Assembly: GCF_008705135.1 (NCBI RefSeq)
Contig: NZ_CP023694.1
Location: 4,507,001-4,571,000 of the forward strand
DNA length: 64,000 nt
Source: Streptomyces coeruleorubidus
GTDB taxonomy: Bacteria; Actinomycetota; Actinomycetes; Streptomycetales; Streptomycetaceae
Direction: 5' to 3'
The notes under the pieces are model-generated. The model ran no database searches. It saw only the letters and a list, made by a program, of their open reading frames with translations, and was not told the origin of the DNA. This document shows positions 24,473-32,528 of the stretch, piece by piece. How positions within the stretch are numbered: position 1 is the first letter of the stretch; each line of letters opens with the position of its first letter. The translations under genes and the position numbers were made by a program.

Positions 24473-25078
24473 ATGGAAAGTGACCGTTTCGTGACCGATC
24501 TCGGCGGCCCCGGCGACCACCGGGCGAGGAGACCGGGCGATGGCCCGGAGGTCGTCGCGGCACAGATAGCCGACGCCGTGGAGAGCCTGGCGGCCCTGTG
24601 GTCGGTCGCCGCCCAGGAGGCGTCCCTGCGGCTGTCCCTGCACCAGCTGCGGGCGCTGCGCACCCTGGAGGCGGCGCCCGGCCTGAACCTGACGGCCCTG
24701 GCGGACCAGCTCGACATCGGCCTTCCCACCGCCAGCCGCCTCTGCGACCGACTGGCCGCGGCCGGCCTCCTGGAGCGCGCCCCGCACCCGGACACCCGCC
24801 GCGAGGTACAGCTGTGGCTCACCACGCACGGGCGGCATGTCCTGGGCGACGTCGCAGGTCGCAGGGCACAGGCCCTGGCCAGGACGCTGGCGGCGATGGA
24901 ACCGGGGGAACGGGTGGCGTTGAGCCGGGGGTTGCGGGGGTTTCTCGCCGCGCGGGATGCGGAGATCCCGCGTGCGGACGGGGCCCACCGCGCTGACGGG
25001 GCAGACCCGACTGACGGGACCGACCCGACTGACGGGACCGACCCGACTGACGGGACCGACCCGACTGACGGACCGTAG
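24473..25078 (+). CDS. MarR-family regulator with TDGTDP repeat tail
   Basis: A 201-residue winged-helix regulator. HTH and wing are at about residues 75-125 (LNLTALADQLDIGLPTASRLCDRLAAAGLLERAPHPDTRREVQLWLT). The last ~35 residues are a low-complexity Asp/Thr/Gly/Pro tail made of DPTDGT repeats. GGAG precedes the ATG by only three bases, so a start a little downstream is possible. It converges on the rsbRSTX operon and resembles the MarR gene at 29459; the pair brackets the stressosome operon and may regulate it. A SigB-like promoter precedes it. Confidence 0.8.
   Translation: MESDRFVTDLGGPGDHRARRPGDGPEVVAAQIADAVESLAALWSVAAQEASLRLSLHQLRALRTLEAAPGLNLTALADQLDIGLPTASRLCDRLAAAGLLERAPHPDTRREVQLWLTTHGRHVLGDVAGRRAQALARTLAAMEPGERVALSRGLRGFLAARDAEIPRADGAHRADGADPTDGTDPTDGTDPTDGTDPTDGP
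25003..25076 (+). repeat. 18-bp tandem repeat at the 3' end of marR
   Basis: About four units of an 18-base repeat (CTGACGGGACCGACCCGA) encode DPTDGT. They run to within a few bases of the stop codon, and unit number could vary without changing frame. Confidence 0.85.
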
Positions 25079-25106
25079 CGGCGGCGGCTCCGGGCGGTCA
25101 GCCCTC

Positions 25107-26183
25107 TCAGCCCTCCGAGCCGTGACGGCTCGCCCCACCGGCGCCGGCACCCGCCAGCACCGCCACACACGTGTCGTCCCGCACCGGACGAGCCGCGCTG
25201 CCCGCGTCCCGGAGGACCACGGCGGCCACCACCGAAGGGTCGCAGCCCAGGAGCACGGTGTCGTCCGGTGGTGTCCAGCGGCCGGGCAGGCCGTCGCTGT
25301 GCAGGACGAGCAGGCTGTCGTCCCGCCACGGCTGCCGCTGCACGGACACGGACGCCGGGGCCTGCGCGCCCACGATGCCGGGCTGGGACAGCATGGCCTT
25401 CCAGGTGCCGTCGCTCCGCAGGCGGGCGCCGACGTTGCCGATCCCCGCGAAGTGCAACCGGCCGGAACCGATGTCCAGTTGGGCCACGGCGACCGCCGCG
25501 CCCCGGGTGCGGCGCAGGGCCCGGCCCAGATGCCGCAGTATCTCGGCGGGCGGCCGGTCGGCCACCTCGTGCAGCGCGTCCACGGCGGTGCCGGACGCCT
25601 CGGCGGCCTTGGGGCCGTGACCGAGCCCGTCGGCGAGCAGCAGGGTCAGCCGGTCGCCGGCGCACACCCGGCTCCATGCGTCGCCGGAGTACTCGGCCCG
25701 GCCGAGGGGGACGTTGACGCCACCGGCGCGCAGACCGCGCGGGGGCGTCCGATGCCGGCCGGCGGGTGGCTCGTGGTCGATGCGGGCCACGGCCACCGTG
25801 CCCCGGCCGGACGCGCTGTGGAGGTCGAAGTCGTTCGCTATGCGCCGGCACGTGCCGAGGCCGGCACCCAGGGAGGCGGCGGTGGTGTAGCCGTCGCGCA
25901 TCGCCGCCGCGACGTCCGGGATGCCCGGGCCGTGGTCGAGCGCGACCAGCTGCACGGACAAGCGCCCGTCGGCGGCGGGTGCGCGCTCGACGAGGTTGAT
26001 GACGACGTACCCGCCGTCCGCGTGCCGCACCAGGTTGGTCGCCAGCTCCGTCGCCACGAGCGCCGCGGTCGCGGTGCGCTGCGGGCCGAGCCCGGCACAC
26101 TCGCTGGCCGCCTCGGCCGCCACCCGGACGTCCCGCACGCGGGTCGAGTCGTCCACCGGCACGTCCCACACCCTGCTCATCAC
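25107..26183 (-). CDS. RsbT-like ATPase fused to RsbX-type PP2C phosphatase
   Basis: A 358-residue protein. Residues ~1-130 are an HATPase of the RsbT/RsbW type (ALVATELATNLVRHADGG, DHGPGIPDV, LGAGLGTCRRIAND). Residues ~150-350 are a SpoIIE-like phosphatase (LLLADGLGHGPKAAEAS, LLVLHSDGL). RsbX-type enzymes reset stressosomes by dephosphorylating RsbR and RsbS; the attached ATPase half is an actinobacterial variation. The start overlaps the rsbT stop by four bases (ATGA), so the two are translationally coupled. It is the last gene of the operon. Confidence 0.85.
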   Translation of the reverse strand: MMSRVWDVPVDDSTRVRDVRVAAEAASECAGLGPQRTATAALVATELATNLVRHADGGYVVINLVERAPAADGRLSVQLVALDHGPGIPDVAAAMRDGYTTAASLGAGLGTCRRIANDFDLHSASGRGTVAVARIDHEPPAGRHRTPPRGLRAGGVNVPLGRAEYSGDAWSRVCAGDRLTLLLADGLGHGPKAAEASGTAVDALHEVADRPPAEILRHLGRALRRTRGAAVAVAQLDIGSGRLHFAGIGNVGARLRSDGTWKAMLSQPGIVGAQAPASVSVQRQPWRDDSLLVLHSDGLPGRWTPPDDTVLLGCDPSVVAAVVLRDAGSAARPVRDDTCVAVLAGAGAGGASRHGSEG

Positions 26184-26626
26184 GACCCCGGCCGGGCCGG
26201 CGGCACGACCGTGGCCCAGGCGGTGACGGTGACGGTGGTGCCCTCACCGGGCCGGCTGTCCACCTCGAACTCGTGGACCAGCCGCTTGGACCCGCTCATG
26301 CCGAGGCCGAGCCCGCCGCCGCTGGTGTAGCCGTCGGTCATCGCCTGGTCCAGGTCGCGGATGCCGGGCCCGGCGTCGACGAAGGCCAGCCGCAGGCCGG
26401 GCGAGGGACCGGTGTTCAGCGGGGTGATCTCCACGTGGCCACCGCCGCCGTGGACGAGGGTGTTGCGGGCCAGCTCACTGGCGGCGGTGACGAGCTTGGT
26501 CTGCTGCACCAGACCGAACCCGAGCTCGGCGGCGGCCTGCCGGACCTGCTGCCGTACCCAGGCCAGGTCGGCGTCCGAGCCGATCGGCAGGCTGGCCGGG
26601 GCGGCGTGACGGGAGGCCCGCATCAC
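26180..26626 (-). CDS. rsbT: Anti-sigma regulatory serine kinase RsbT
   Basis: A 148-residue GHKL-fold kinase. In stressosomes RsbT is held by RsbS and released on stress to activate an RsbU phosphatase. The ATP-binding N box (LVTAASELARNTLVHGGGG), G1 box (DAGPGIRDLDQAM) and G2 box (GGGLGLGMSGSKRLVHEFEV) are all present. The start overlaps the rsbS stop by four bases, and the stop overlaps the next start. The RsbU-type target may be the phosphatase at 28120-29358. Confidence 0.9.
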   Translation of the reverse strand: MMRASRHAAPASLPIGSDADLAWVRQQVRQAAAELGFGLVQQTKLVTAASELARNTLVHGGGGHVEITPLNTGPSPGLRLAFVDAGPGIRDLDQAMTDGYTSGGGLGLGMSGSKRLVHEFEVDSRPGEGTTVTVTAWATVVPPARPGS

Positions 26627-27078
26627 GGACTCCCTCCGTCCTGCTCACCCGCGGTGAGCATCTCCATCGCGCGTTCGACGTCCAGGGCCGTACGCAGTCC
26701 GGCCAGGGTGAGCCCCAGCTCGACCAGGGTGATCGCCACCGCGGGGCGCATCCCCGCCAGCACCGTACGGGCCGCCAGCAGTCCGGCTCCCGCGGCGATC
26801 TCGGCGAGGACCCGCCCCAGGAAGGAGTCGACGATGTCCACGCCGGAGATGTCGATGACCACACCGGTCACGCGGGTGTGCGCGATCCGCTCGGTGATGT
26901 CCTGCTGGAGCTGCTCGGCCATCCCGTCGTGCAGTTCCCCCTGGAGGGTGACCAGCAGGATGTCGCCCAGCCGGAGGACCGGGACCGTGAAGCCGTGCCC
27001 GCCCATGGGCCCGGCGCCCGAGGGTCCGGCGATCGGGGGCCCGAATCCCGCGGGCCCGTTCCCCGAGGGGCCGGTCAT
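26623..27078 (-). CDS. rsbS: STAS-domain stressosome protein RsbS
   Basis: A 151-residue antagonist with a Gly/Pro-rich N-terminal extension of ~25 residues before the STAS fold (VPVLRLGDILLVTLQGELHDGMAEQLQQDI). GVVIDISGVDIVDSFLGRVLAEIA contains the conserved phosphorylatable serine (D-S-F-L). RsbS forms the stressosome core with RsbR and sequesters RsbT until phosphorylated. The start ATG overlaps the rsbR stop by four bases. The C-terminal coding sequence contains a perfect dyad at 26642-26660, probably a coding coincidence. Confidence 0.9.
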   Translation of the reverse strand: MTGPSGNGPAGFGPPIAGPSGAGPMGGHGFTVPVLRLGDILLVTLQGELHDGMAEQLQQDITERIAHTRVTGVVIDISGVDIVDSFLGRVLAEIAAGAGLLAARTVLAGMRPAVAITLVELGLTLAGLRTALDVERAMEMLTAGEQDGGSP

Positions 27079-27980
27079 CGCGCGCCCGCGTCGGCCGCCC
27101 GGACCGGAGCGATCTCGACGCCCTGCCGGCTGAGCGCGTAGGCCAGCGCGTCCTCCAGGCTCGAGCGCGTGAGCACCGTGCCGAGGTCGATGCCCAGGTG
27201 GACGATGGTCTGCGCGATCGCGGGCCGGATGCCGGAGACGATGCACTCGGCGCCCATCAGCCGGGCCGCGGCCACCGTCTTCATCAGGTGCTGGGCGACC
27301 AGCGAGTCGACCGTGGGCACGCCGGTGATGTCGAGGATGGCGAACCGGGCGCGTTCGGCGACGATCGCGTCCAGCAGGCTCTCCATGACCACCTGGCTGC
27401 GCGCGCTGTCCAGCGTGCCGATCAGCGGTACGGCGACGGTGCTCTCCCAGAGTTTGATCACCGGGGTGGCCACTTCGTTCAGCTGCTCGCGCTGCCGTGC
27501 GATCACCTCCTCGCCCGCGCTGACCGTCGTCTCCAGCACGACCAGACGCAGCGTGCCCATCAGCACGGTGAGGGCCAGCAGGCACTCCTGGGCCTCGGGG
27601 GCGTACGGGTCCGGGAACTCGGCGCGCAGCAGCTCGGTCACCGGTTCGCGCAGGGCGGCCACCTCGTCGGCGAGCCCGTCCGCGCCGATCCCCATGCGGC
27701 CGCGGGACGCCGCCATCCGCCCCAGCTGGTCGCGCACCGCAGCGAACCCGGGGTCCCGGATGTCGTCCAGCCGTCCGGTGGCCGCCACCGCGGCCAGCGC
27801 AGCCGCCACGGACCTGCCCGCCTCCACCGCCTCGTCGCGGGACACGGTGAAGACCGTGCGGAACAGCGAGGCGTCCGCCCACCGTTGGGCGATCTGCTCC
27901 CGGCGCCGTTCAAGGAAGGCACTCACCTGCTGTGCGGCCGGCTCCCGTTCCGCGTTCTCATCCGACACCGACACGTGCAT
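27075..27980 (-). CDS. rsbR: Stressosome sensor RsbR
   Basis: A 301-residue paralogue of RsbR. The N-terminal ~165 residues form a helical, globin-like sensor domain (VSAFLERRREQIAQRWADASLFRTVF). The C-terminal STAS domain has VIKLWESTVAVPLIGTLDSARSQVVMESLLDAIV and LDITGVPTVDSLVAQHLMKTV, in which the conserved Thr/Ser are phospho-acceptors. It would form stressosome shells with RsbS and receive the stress signal. First gene of the four-gene operon. Confidence 0.9.
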   Translation of the reverse strand: MHVSVSDENAEREPAAQQVSAFLERRREQIAQRWADASLFRTVFTVSRDEAVEAGRSVAAALAAVAATGRLDDIRDPGFAAVRDQLGRMAASRGRMGIGADGLADEVAALREPVTELLRAEFPDPYAPEAQECLLALTVLMGTLRLVVLETTVSAGEEVIARQREQLNEVATPVIKLWESTVAVPLIGTLDSARSQVVMESLLDAIVAERARFAILDITGVPTVDSLVAQHLMKTVAAARLMGAECIVSGIRPAIAQTIVHLGIDLGTVLTRSSLEDALAYALSRQGVEIAPVRAADAGAR

Positions 27981-28089
27981 CGCTCCCTTGCGTGGGCCGG
28001 CCGAGGTCGCGCTACGGCACCTCGGCCATTACTTGCCGTATGACAAACATTAGGGCCGCCCTACGACACCGCCAAACAGCCGCTCGTCC

Positions 28090-28095
28090 ATACCC
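28090..28095 (-). promoter_or_regulatory. GGGTAT -10-like box upstream of rsbR
   Basis: On the minus strand GGGTAT lies about 110 bases before the rsbR start and resembles a SigB-family -10. No good GnnT -35 is found at 14-16 bases, so this is weak evidence for autoregulation by the neighbouring sigma factor. The 140-base gap holds nothing else clear. Confidence 0.25.
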
Positions 28096-28119
28096 TTTGA
28101 CCTGCGTCTGCCCCGGTCC

Positions 28120-29358
28120 TCACCGCCCACGCCAGTCGAGACACACCACCAGGGCGTCGTCGTCCGGGACGGTTCTGCCACGGTGGCCGGACAGTTCGCG
28201 CAGGACGGCCCGGGGCACCTCGGCGGCCCGGAGCAGCCGGGTCGACTGGATCGCCCGGGCCAGGGCTCCGGCCCCGTACGCCTCTCCGCCCGGCGACCCG
28301 GCGTCGTACACGCCGTCGCTGACGAAGACCAGCCGGTCACCGGGCTCGACCACGAACTCCTGCGCCACGTAGTCGGTCTCCTCGAACATGCCGAGCGGAA
28401 GCTGGGCGTCGAACGGCACCCGCTCCACCGCGCCCCGGCGCAGCCGCAGCAGCCGCGGGGACCCGGCGTCCACCGCGCGGACCCGCCCCGTGGCCAGCTC
28501 GATGTCCAGCATGAGCACGGACAGGTAACAGCGGCCCCGGTAGTGGGCGTACACCGCCTGGTCGGCCAGGGCCGCCTGGTCGGCGAGGGGAAGGCCGGCC
28601 CGGCGCGCGTTGCGCAGGGCGTTGATCGCCAGGTTCGTCAGCAGTGAGGCCTCTATGCCCTCGCCCATGCCGTTGGTGACGTAGAGACTGAGCCGGTCGG
28701 CCGTGGCGGACCAGTCGAAGTTGTCGCCGAAGATCGCGTACGCCGGTTCGAGCTGTGCGCCCAGCTCGTACTCGGGGCGGGAGCAGGAGCGGCCCGGCAG
28801 CAACTGCCACTGCATCTCGGCGGCCAGGGTGAGCCGGTCCCTGCGGCGGGCCTGGAGGTACACGTCGGTGTCCCGCTCGGCCACGACGACCTCGTGCCCG
28901 AGCACCTCGGCGATCTCGGCCAGTTCGCCGAGGCAGCCGTCGGCGTGCTCGCCGCCCGGCAGGGTCACCGTCAGCACGCCGAGGCGGTCACCGCGCACGG
29001 TGACCGGCAGATGCACGCGTACTCCGTCACCCGAGTCACCCGGAAGGGTCTCCACGTACGGCTCCTGCGCGCCGAAGGCCCGGCCCGCCGGGCTGTTGTG
29101 CACGGACACCGGCTGGAGGGTGTGCGGCGGCACGGACACCGGCTGAAGCACCGTCAGTCCGTAGTCGGCCAGGTACAGCTCGACGGAGTCCGCCGCGTAC
29201 TGATCGGTCAGTACACGACGGACCGCGTCCAGCAGTTGATGGGGCGCCGCCGTGCGCAGGGCGCGCTCGGCGGTCACGAGTCTGTTCACGATCGTCGTCA
29301 CGATGGTCGAAGCCCAATCCTTGAATCCTCGGTCGGACACCCACGGGTCTTCGGGCAT
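28120..29358 (-). CDS. GAF / SpoIIE phosphatase (RsbU-like)
   Basis: A 412-residue protein. The N-terminal ~190 residues look like a GAF sensor (LLDAVRRVLTDQYAADSVELYLADYGLTVLQPVSV, LPVTVRGDRLGVLTVTLPGG). The C-terminal PP2C SpoIIE domain carries AAEMQWQLLPGRS, FGDNFDWSATADRLSLYVTNGMGEGIEASLL and LVFVSDGVYDAGSP. Two canonical acidic residues read as Asn (GDNFDW; NGMG instead of DGMG), so activity may be reduced. It is a natural candidate for RsbT activation and for dephosphorylating an anti-anti-sigma factor. A 30-base duplication gives the repeated LQPVSV. Confidence 0.82.
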   Translation of the reverse strand: MPEDPWVSDRGFKDWASTIVTTIVNRLVTAERALRTAAPHQLLDAVRRVLTDQYAADSVELYLADYGLTVLQPVSVPPHTLQPVSVHNSPAGRAFGAQEPYVETLPGDSGDGVRVHLPVTVRGDRLGVLTVTLPGGEHADGCLGELAEIAEVLGHEVVVAERDTDVYLQARRRDRLTLAAEMQWQLLPGRSCSRPEYELGAQLEPAYAIFGDNFDWSATADRLSLYVTNGMGEGIEASLLTNLAINALRNARRAGLPLADQAALADQAVYAHYRGRCYLSVLMLDIELATGRVRAVDAGSPRLLRLRRGAVERVPFDAQLPLGMFEETDYVAQEFVVEPGDRLVFVSDGVYDAGSPGGEAYGAGALARAIQSTRLLRAAEVPRAVLRELSGHRGRTVPDDDALVVCLDWRGR

Positions 29359-29458
29359 GTCCCTCGGCCCCGGGGCCGGTGCCGGCCCGGGGGCCGTGGT
29401 CGGCCCTGGCTCACGGCCCGCCTAGTACGCTGACGGCCATCCCGGTGCCTGCGAGAGT

Positions 29459-29953
29459 GTGACTGTGACTTCCCTCCGACCCCGCCCTGAGCCAGCAGAG
29501 GTCGCCCGTGTGACCTCCACGGCCGCGGAGTTGCTGGAAGTCCTCTGGGGCAGGGCCTCCACGGCACCCGCCTCGGCGTCGCAGCTGCGCGTGCTGCTCA
29601 TCCTGGAGCACCACGAGGGCATCAACCTGCGCACCCTCGCCGACTCCCTCGCCTCCACGCCGCCCTCGACCAGCCGGCTGTGCGACCGGCTCCAGGCGGC
29701 GGGGTTCGTCGAACGCGTGGTGAGCGCGGCGGACCGGCGCGAGGTACGGCTGCACCTCAGCGGGCGGGGCCGCGCCTTCCTGGCCGACCTGCGCATCCGC
29801 CGGGAACAGACGCTGCGCGCGGTGCTCGACCAGATGCCCGCCGCCAAGCGGGTCGCGCTGCTGCAAGGGCTGGAGGCGTTCTGCGACGCGGCCGCGGCCC
29901 AGATACACGACGACTCCGACGACTCCGCCGCGTCCGGTACCCGCACTGCCTGA
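29459..29953 (+). CDS. MarR-family transcriptional regulator
   Basis: A 164-residue winged-helix protein: INLRTLADSLASTPPSTSRLCDRLQAAGFVERVVSAADRREVRLHLSGRGRAFLADL. It shares the TASRLCDRLxAAGxxER pattern with the MarR at 24473, so the two look like paralogues. It starts at GTG, divergent from the RsbU-like gene, and lies upstream of the sigma factor gene. The dyad at 30039-30054 is a possible operator for this regulator. Confidence 0.82.
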   Translation: MTVTSLRPRPEPAEVARVTSTAAELLEVLWGRASTAPASASQLRVLLILEHHEGINLRTLADSLASTPPSTSRLCDRLQAAGFVERVVSAADRREVRLHLSGRGRAFLADLRIRREQTLRAVLDQMPAAKRVALLQGLEAFCDAAAAQIHDDSDDSAASGTRTA

Positions 29954-30034
29954 AGCGCCCGCCGTGGCACCGGGACGAACATTCCGGATCCTCCCCCGCG
30001 CCCGCATGGCACGGCTAGATTGTTGCCTCACGAC

Positions 30035-30054
30035 TATAGTTGTCAAACGACAAC
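30035..30054. promoter_or_regulatory. TATAGT box next to a GTTGTC dyad upstream of the SigB-family gene
   Basis: GTTGTCAAACGACAAC (30039-30054) is a perfect dyad with six-base arms. It overlaps the end of TATAGT (30035-30040), a good -10 sequence. The rest of the 329-base gap (29954-30282) also contains GGGTAC at 30135-30140 without a clear -35 partner. Confidence 0.45.
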
Positions 30055-30282
30055 CGTCTGCTCCACGAGTCCCTTTGCCAACTCCTGCACGACGCACCGC
30101 CCCACCCTCCTGCCCGTACCGTGAGCCACGGTGCGGGTACCCCGTCACCGCCCCGACCTGCACCGACTGTGGTCAACGTCTCGACGGGGAGGACACGGGG
30201 CATGAGCCGGGCGACTGCGGGTAGCGGGCTGGAGGTGGCCTGTCGGGGGACGGGAGCGGGCCGGAACTACGAGGGAGGGCCC

Positions 30283-31143
30283 GTGACGGCGACGACGCGC
30301 ATCGGTACGACGACGGATTCCGCCACCGACACCGGTGAGGAGCTGCCGCAGATCTCCGAGCCTCAGAAGCTCGCCCCGCAGGACGCGCGCGAGCTGACCG
30401 GCCAGTTCCTCGAACGGCTCGCCGTGCTGGAGGAGGGCACGCCCGAATACCAGTACGCGCGCAACACGCTCATCGAGATGAACATGTCGCTGGTGCGGTT
30501 CGCGGCCCGCCGGTTCCGTGCGAGCGGCCAGGCGATGGAGGACGTCGTCCAGGTCGGTGTCATCGGCCTGATCAAGGCCATCGACCGGTTCGAGGTCTCC
30601 CGCGAGGTCCAGTTCACCAGTTTCGCGGTGCCGTACATCATCGGCGAGATCAAGCGGTTCTTCCGCGACACGTCCTGGGCCGTGCACGTGCCGCGCCGCC
30701 TTCAGGAGGCCCGTACGGAACTCGCCAAGGCCACCGAGGAACTGTCCTCCCGCCTCGGCCGCGCGCCGAAGGTCGCGGAGCTGGCGGCGCTGATGAACCT
30801 CTCGGAGGAGGAGGTCGTCGAGGCCCAGGTCGCGGCGAACGGTTACCTCTCCTCGTCCCTGGACGCCGCGATCACCGGTGACTCGGATGAGAGCGACACG
30901 ACGCTCTCCGAGTTCCTCGGCGAGGAGGACCCGGCCCTCGAACTCGTCGAGGACTTCCACGCGCTGGCCCCCCTGGTCGCCGAACTCGACGAGCGCCAGC
31001 GCCTCATCCTCCACCTGCGCTTCGTCGAGGAACTCACCCAGGCGGAGATCGGCAAGCGCCTCGGCATCTCCCAGATGCACGTCTCCCGCCTGATCTCCCG
31101 GACGGTGGCCCGCCTGCGGTCGGGGATGCTGGCGACGGGCTAG
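30283..31143 (+). CDS. SigB/SigF-family RNA polymerase sigma factor
   Basis: A 286-residue group 3 sigma factor. Region 2 is YQYARNTLIEMNMSLVRFAARRFRASGQAMEDVVQVGVIGLIKAIDRFEVSREVQFTSFAVPYIIGEIKRFFRD. Region 3 is ARTELAKATEELSSRLGRAPKVAELAALMNLSEEEVVEA, and region 4 is LILHLRFVEELTQAEIGKRLGISQMHVSRLISR. It belongs to the streptomycete stress and differentiation set (SigB/H/I/K/L/M/N). The GTG at 30283 has GGGAGG; an ATG at 30202 is also possible. Its neighbours suggest control through the stressosome cascade. No anti-sigma factor gene is adjacent. Confidence 0.9.
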   Translation: MTATTRIGTTTDSATDTGEELPQISEPQKLAPQDARELTGQFLERLAVLEEGTPEYQYARNTLIEMNMSLVRFAARRFRASGQAMEDVVQVGVIGLIKAIDRFEVSREVQFTSFAVPYIIGEIKRFFRDTSWAVHVPRRLQEARTELAKATEELSSRLGRAPKVAELAALMNLSEEEVVEAQVAANGYLSSSLDAAITGDSDESDTTLSEFLGEEDPALELVEDFHALAPLVAELDERQRLILHLRFVEELTQAEIGKRLGISQMHVSRLISRTVARLRSGMLATG

Positions 31144-31192
31144 GGCGTGTCCGCAAAGTCCCGCCCGCCCCGCGACGCCCGGCACGCCCTAG
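31140..31192. terminator. Inverted repeat containing both convergent stop codons
   Basis: CTAGGGCGTG (31140-31149) and CACGCCCTAG (31183-31192) are perfect complements around a GC-rich loop. They include the TAG stops of the sigma gene and of the opposing lipid kinase, and probably terminate both. Confidence 0.55.
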
Positions 31193-32475
31193 CGGCCCAG
31201 CGCCAGCCGTACCACGCGCGGCCAGTCGGGTGCCGCGCCGCTCGCCCGTGACGTGCCGGGGCGACGGCGCGGCACGCGGACCCGGAGTGCCCCGGGCGCG
31301 CTGCGGCACACGACGGGGGACGGCAGAACGACGTGTTCTCCGTCGATGCCGGCCGGGAGGGTGCCCGTGTCGCTTTCGACGACGACTTCCCCGGCGTTCA
31401 GCCGGATGAGTTGCCCGGAGCGCGGACCGCGCACGATGCGAGCCGCCTGGGCGGCGTTGCCGACCCGTACGCACACCACACCGAGCAGGCCCGAGTCCAG
31501 CCGTTCCCTGCGCCCTGGACGGGCCGCGTCGACGGCGCGTCCGTAGGGATTGTTGGAAACGAGCAGCGCCTGGAGTCCGTCGACGTGCCTCCGGTCGGCC
31601 CGCGTCCGCAGTCTGGGGGCGTCCTCGCCGGTGAGGAGGCCGGGGAGGGTGCGCAGGGTCGTGCGGGTCTTGGCGTCCCGGTACGCGGGGTCGGTGACGA
31701 CGGACGCGTACGTGCCGAACGAGGCGTTGTTGACGAAGACCCGGTCCGCGGCGTACCCGAGGTCGACGCGGAGTTCGACGCCGTCGGTCAGGGCTTCCAG
31801 GGCCGCCGCCGGATCCTCGCGGTCCAGGCCGAGGTCGAGGGCGAAGTGGTTGCGGGTACCGGCGGGAATCACCACGAACGGCACGTCGTGGTGTGCCGCG
31901 ACCTCGGCCACCAGCGCCTGGGTGCCGTCGCCGCCCGCCACCGCCAGGAGGTCGGCTCCCTCGGCGACGGCCTGCCGGGCCAGTTCGGCGACGTCCTGGT
32001 GCCGATCCGCGTCGAGCAGGGCCACCCGGCAGCCCGCCGTCCGGGCCTTCTCCACCAGGCGGAAACGGCCCACCTTGCCGCCGCCGGAGCGTGGATTCAT
32101 GAGGATCCACGGGGTACGGGGTGCCCCCGCGAAAGCCAGTTGGGAGGCGGCCGTGTGACCAGGTGCCAGGGCCGTACGTGCCGCCGTGACGGCCAGCAGC
32201 CACAGGCCCAGGGACAGCAGGGCCGGCCCCAGCATGCCGAACGTGGCATACAGGGCGAGGACAGCGACCGGCGCGGCCACCGACAGGGCCGCCCCGAGGG
32301 CGCGCAGCACGCCGGTGTGCGCCAGGGTCCACCACACCCCGACGGCGGCGAGCGCCAGCCCGGCGATGCCGGCCAGCGCCCACAGCACGCTCCGCAGACC
32401 GGCGGCCACGAGCGGCACCACGATGCCTGCCAGCAGGGCGAGCACGGCAAGGCGAGCCCGTCCGGCACTGTCCAT
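31189..32475 (-). CDS. Diacylglycerol/lipid kinase-like membrane protein
   Basis: A 428-residue protein. The first ~110 residues hold about four hydrophobic helices. A diacylglycerol kinase catalytic domain follows (WILMNPRSGGGKVGRF; LLAVAGGDGTQALVAEVAAHHDVPFVVIPAGTRNHFALDLGLDRED), with the conserved GGDGT nucleotide loop and GTxNxFA. A YegS/BmrU-like C-terminal beta domain completes it. It would phosphorylate a lipid or polyprenol at the membrane. The ATG (MDSAGRARL) was chosen; a GTG at 32493 adds six residues. It converges on the sigma factor gene. Confidence 0.82.
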   Translation of the reverse strand: MDSAGRARLAVLALLAGIVVPLVAAGLRSVLWALAGIAGLALAAVGVWWTLAHTGVLRALGAALSVAAPVAVLALYATFGMLGPALLSLGLWLLAVTAARTALAPGHTAASQLAFAGAPRTPWILMNPRSGGGKVGRFRLVEKARTAGCRVALLDADRHQDVAELARQAVAEGADLLAVAGGDGTQALVAEVAAHHDVPFVVIPAGTRNHFALDLGLDREDPAAALEALTDGVELRVDLGYAADRVFVNNASFGTYASVVTDPAYRDAKTRTTLRTLPGLLTGEDAPRLRTRADRRHVDGLQALLVSNNPYGRAVDAARPGRRERLDSGLLGVVCVRVGNAAQAARIVRGPRSGQLIRLNAGEVVVESDTGTLPAGIDGEHVVLPSPVVCRSAPGALRVRVPRRRPGTSRASGAAPDWPRVVRLALGR

Positions 32476-32528
32476 GCGTGCCGTCGGGCTCACCCCTCCC
32501 GGTCCCCTCGCGTTCCCGCCGCGTCGCA

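Noticed and set aside
26642..26660. Perfect TGCTCACC-CGC-GGTGAGCA dyad
   Set aside because: It lies inside rsbS coding sequence and its phase differs from the TCACCCG-N3-CGGGTGA motif; probably chance.
29025..29042. Repeated TCACCCG in the RsbU-like gene
   Set aside because: A direct, not inverted, repeat within coding sequence; not counted as an operator copy.
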